From positions 1 to 41,351 of the forward strand of contig CAUEFX010000037.1 of the NCBI GenBank assembly GCA_958477465.1: a DNA stretch of 41,351 bases. The letters are read 5' to 3'. The stretch comes from an uncultured Bacteroides sp. GTDB taxonomy: Bacteria > Bacteroidota > Bacteroidia > Bacteroidales > Bacteroidaceae. The position numbers were made by a program, and so were the translations under genes. The notes below the pieces were generated by a model, which did not search any database, was not told where the DNA came from, and saw only the letters and a program-made list of their open reading frames with translations. This document shows, one piece after another, positions 41,222 to 41,351 of this stretch (position 1 is the stretch's first letter; every line of letters starts with the position of its first letter).

Positions 41222-41351
41222 GTTGTGGAAGTAAGAGCCGTTTTCAGAAAGTCCCACGAATAAGCCACGTGCAGACTGCTCTAAACTGCTATATTTGGGT
41301 CAGTCCGAAAACCCTGTGGGTATGTTATATTAAAATGCGAAAGTGAACTAT

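Noticed and set aside
41222..41351. Gene running off the right edge
   Set aside because: The 130 bases after the PatB-type gene have only short frames and no start signal I would support.

Overview
The window looks like the chromosome of a gut Bacteroides species. The evidence is a SusC/SusD pair, a TonB receptor with a lipoprotein partner and a PepSY protein resembling the XusABC siderophore system, a BioB-BioA fusion, a DUF4421 protein, AAA-ATPase/PD-(D/E)XK proteins, and repeated TAnnTTTG promoter boxes typical of the Bacteroidetes sigma factor. I see no rRNA, tRNA, CRISPR array, integrase or complete insertion sequence.

Layout. 1-494 is non-coding, with a stem-loop. 495-1253 is a secreted thioredoxin-fold protein. 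1474-7344 (minus) is a compact biotin operon, bioBA-bioF-bioG-bioC-bioD, mostly joined by 4-base ATGA overlaps. 7563-9122 is an AAA-ATPase/nuclease-fold protein. 9154-9990 is an AT-rich insert with one lipoprotein gene, flanked by 119-bp direct repeats. 10083-11306 (minus) is a DUF4421 outer-membrane protein whose start region contains GTGCCAAT minisatellite. 11581-16290 is a SusC/SusD pair without nearby hydrolases. 16324-17502 (minus) is a DUF418 membrane protein. 17753-20995 is a large repeat-rich surface protein. 21040-22563 (minus) holds a small membrane protein and a membrane-anchored AraC-type regulator. 22841-27986 (minus) is the xus-like operon. 28453-31604 is a hexuronate operon (LacI regulator, SDR mannonate oxidoreductase, uxuA), with a perfect 16-bp palindrome just upstream of its promoter. 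31743-32246 (minus) is the remnant of a PD-(D/E)XK protein. 32540-34816 is an outer-membrane beta-barrel protein.

34826-41221 is an AraC-linked accessory cluster. On the minus strand it has DUF417 and the AraC regulator. On the plus strand it has a lipidated flavin reductase-ABM fusion, a cyclophilin-like lipoprotein, a hexapeptide acetyltransferase, a DUF3737 beta-helix protein and a PatB/MalY-type C-S lyase. A shared role in handling reactive or sulfur compounds is plausible, but this is inference.

The least expected signals are at the repeat level. Two arrays of the same 22-bp unit lie 15 kb apart in opposite orientation. The lipoprotein insert is bounded by direct repeats that still carry the 3' ends of both original neighbours. 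A 15-bp repeat has expanded inside bioG between the nucleophile and the catalytic histidine. BioBA carries a 60-residue N-terminal extension. I did not find a clear new defence or mobile system.
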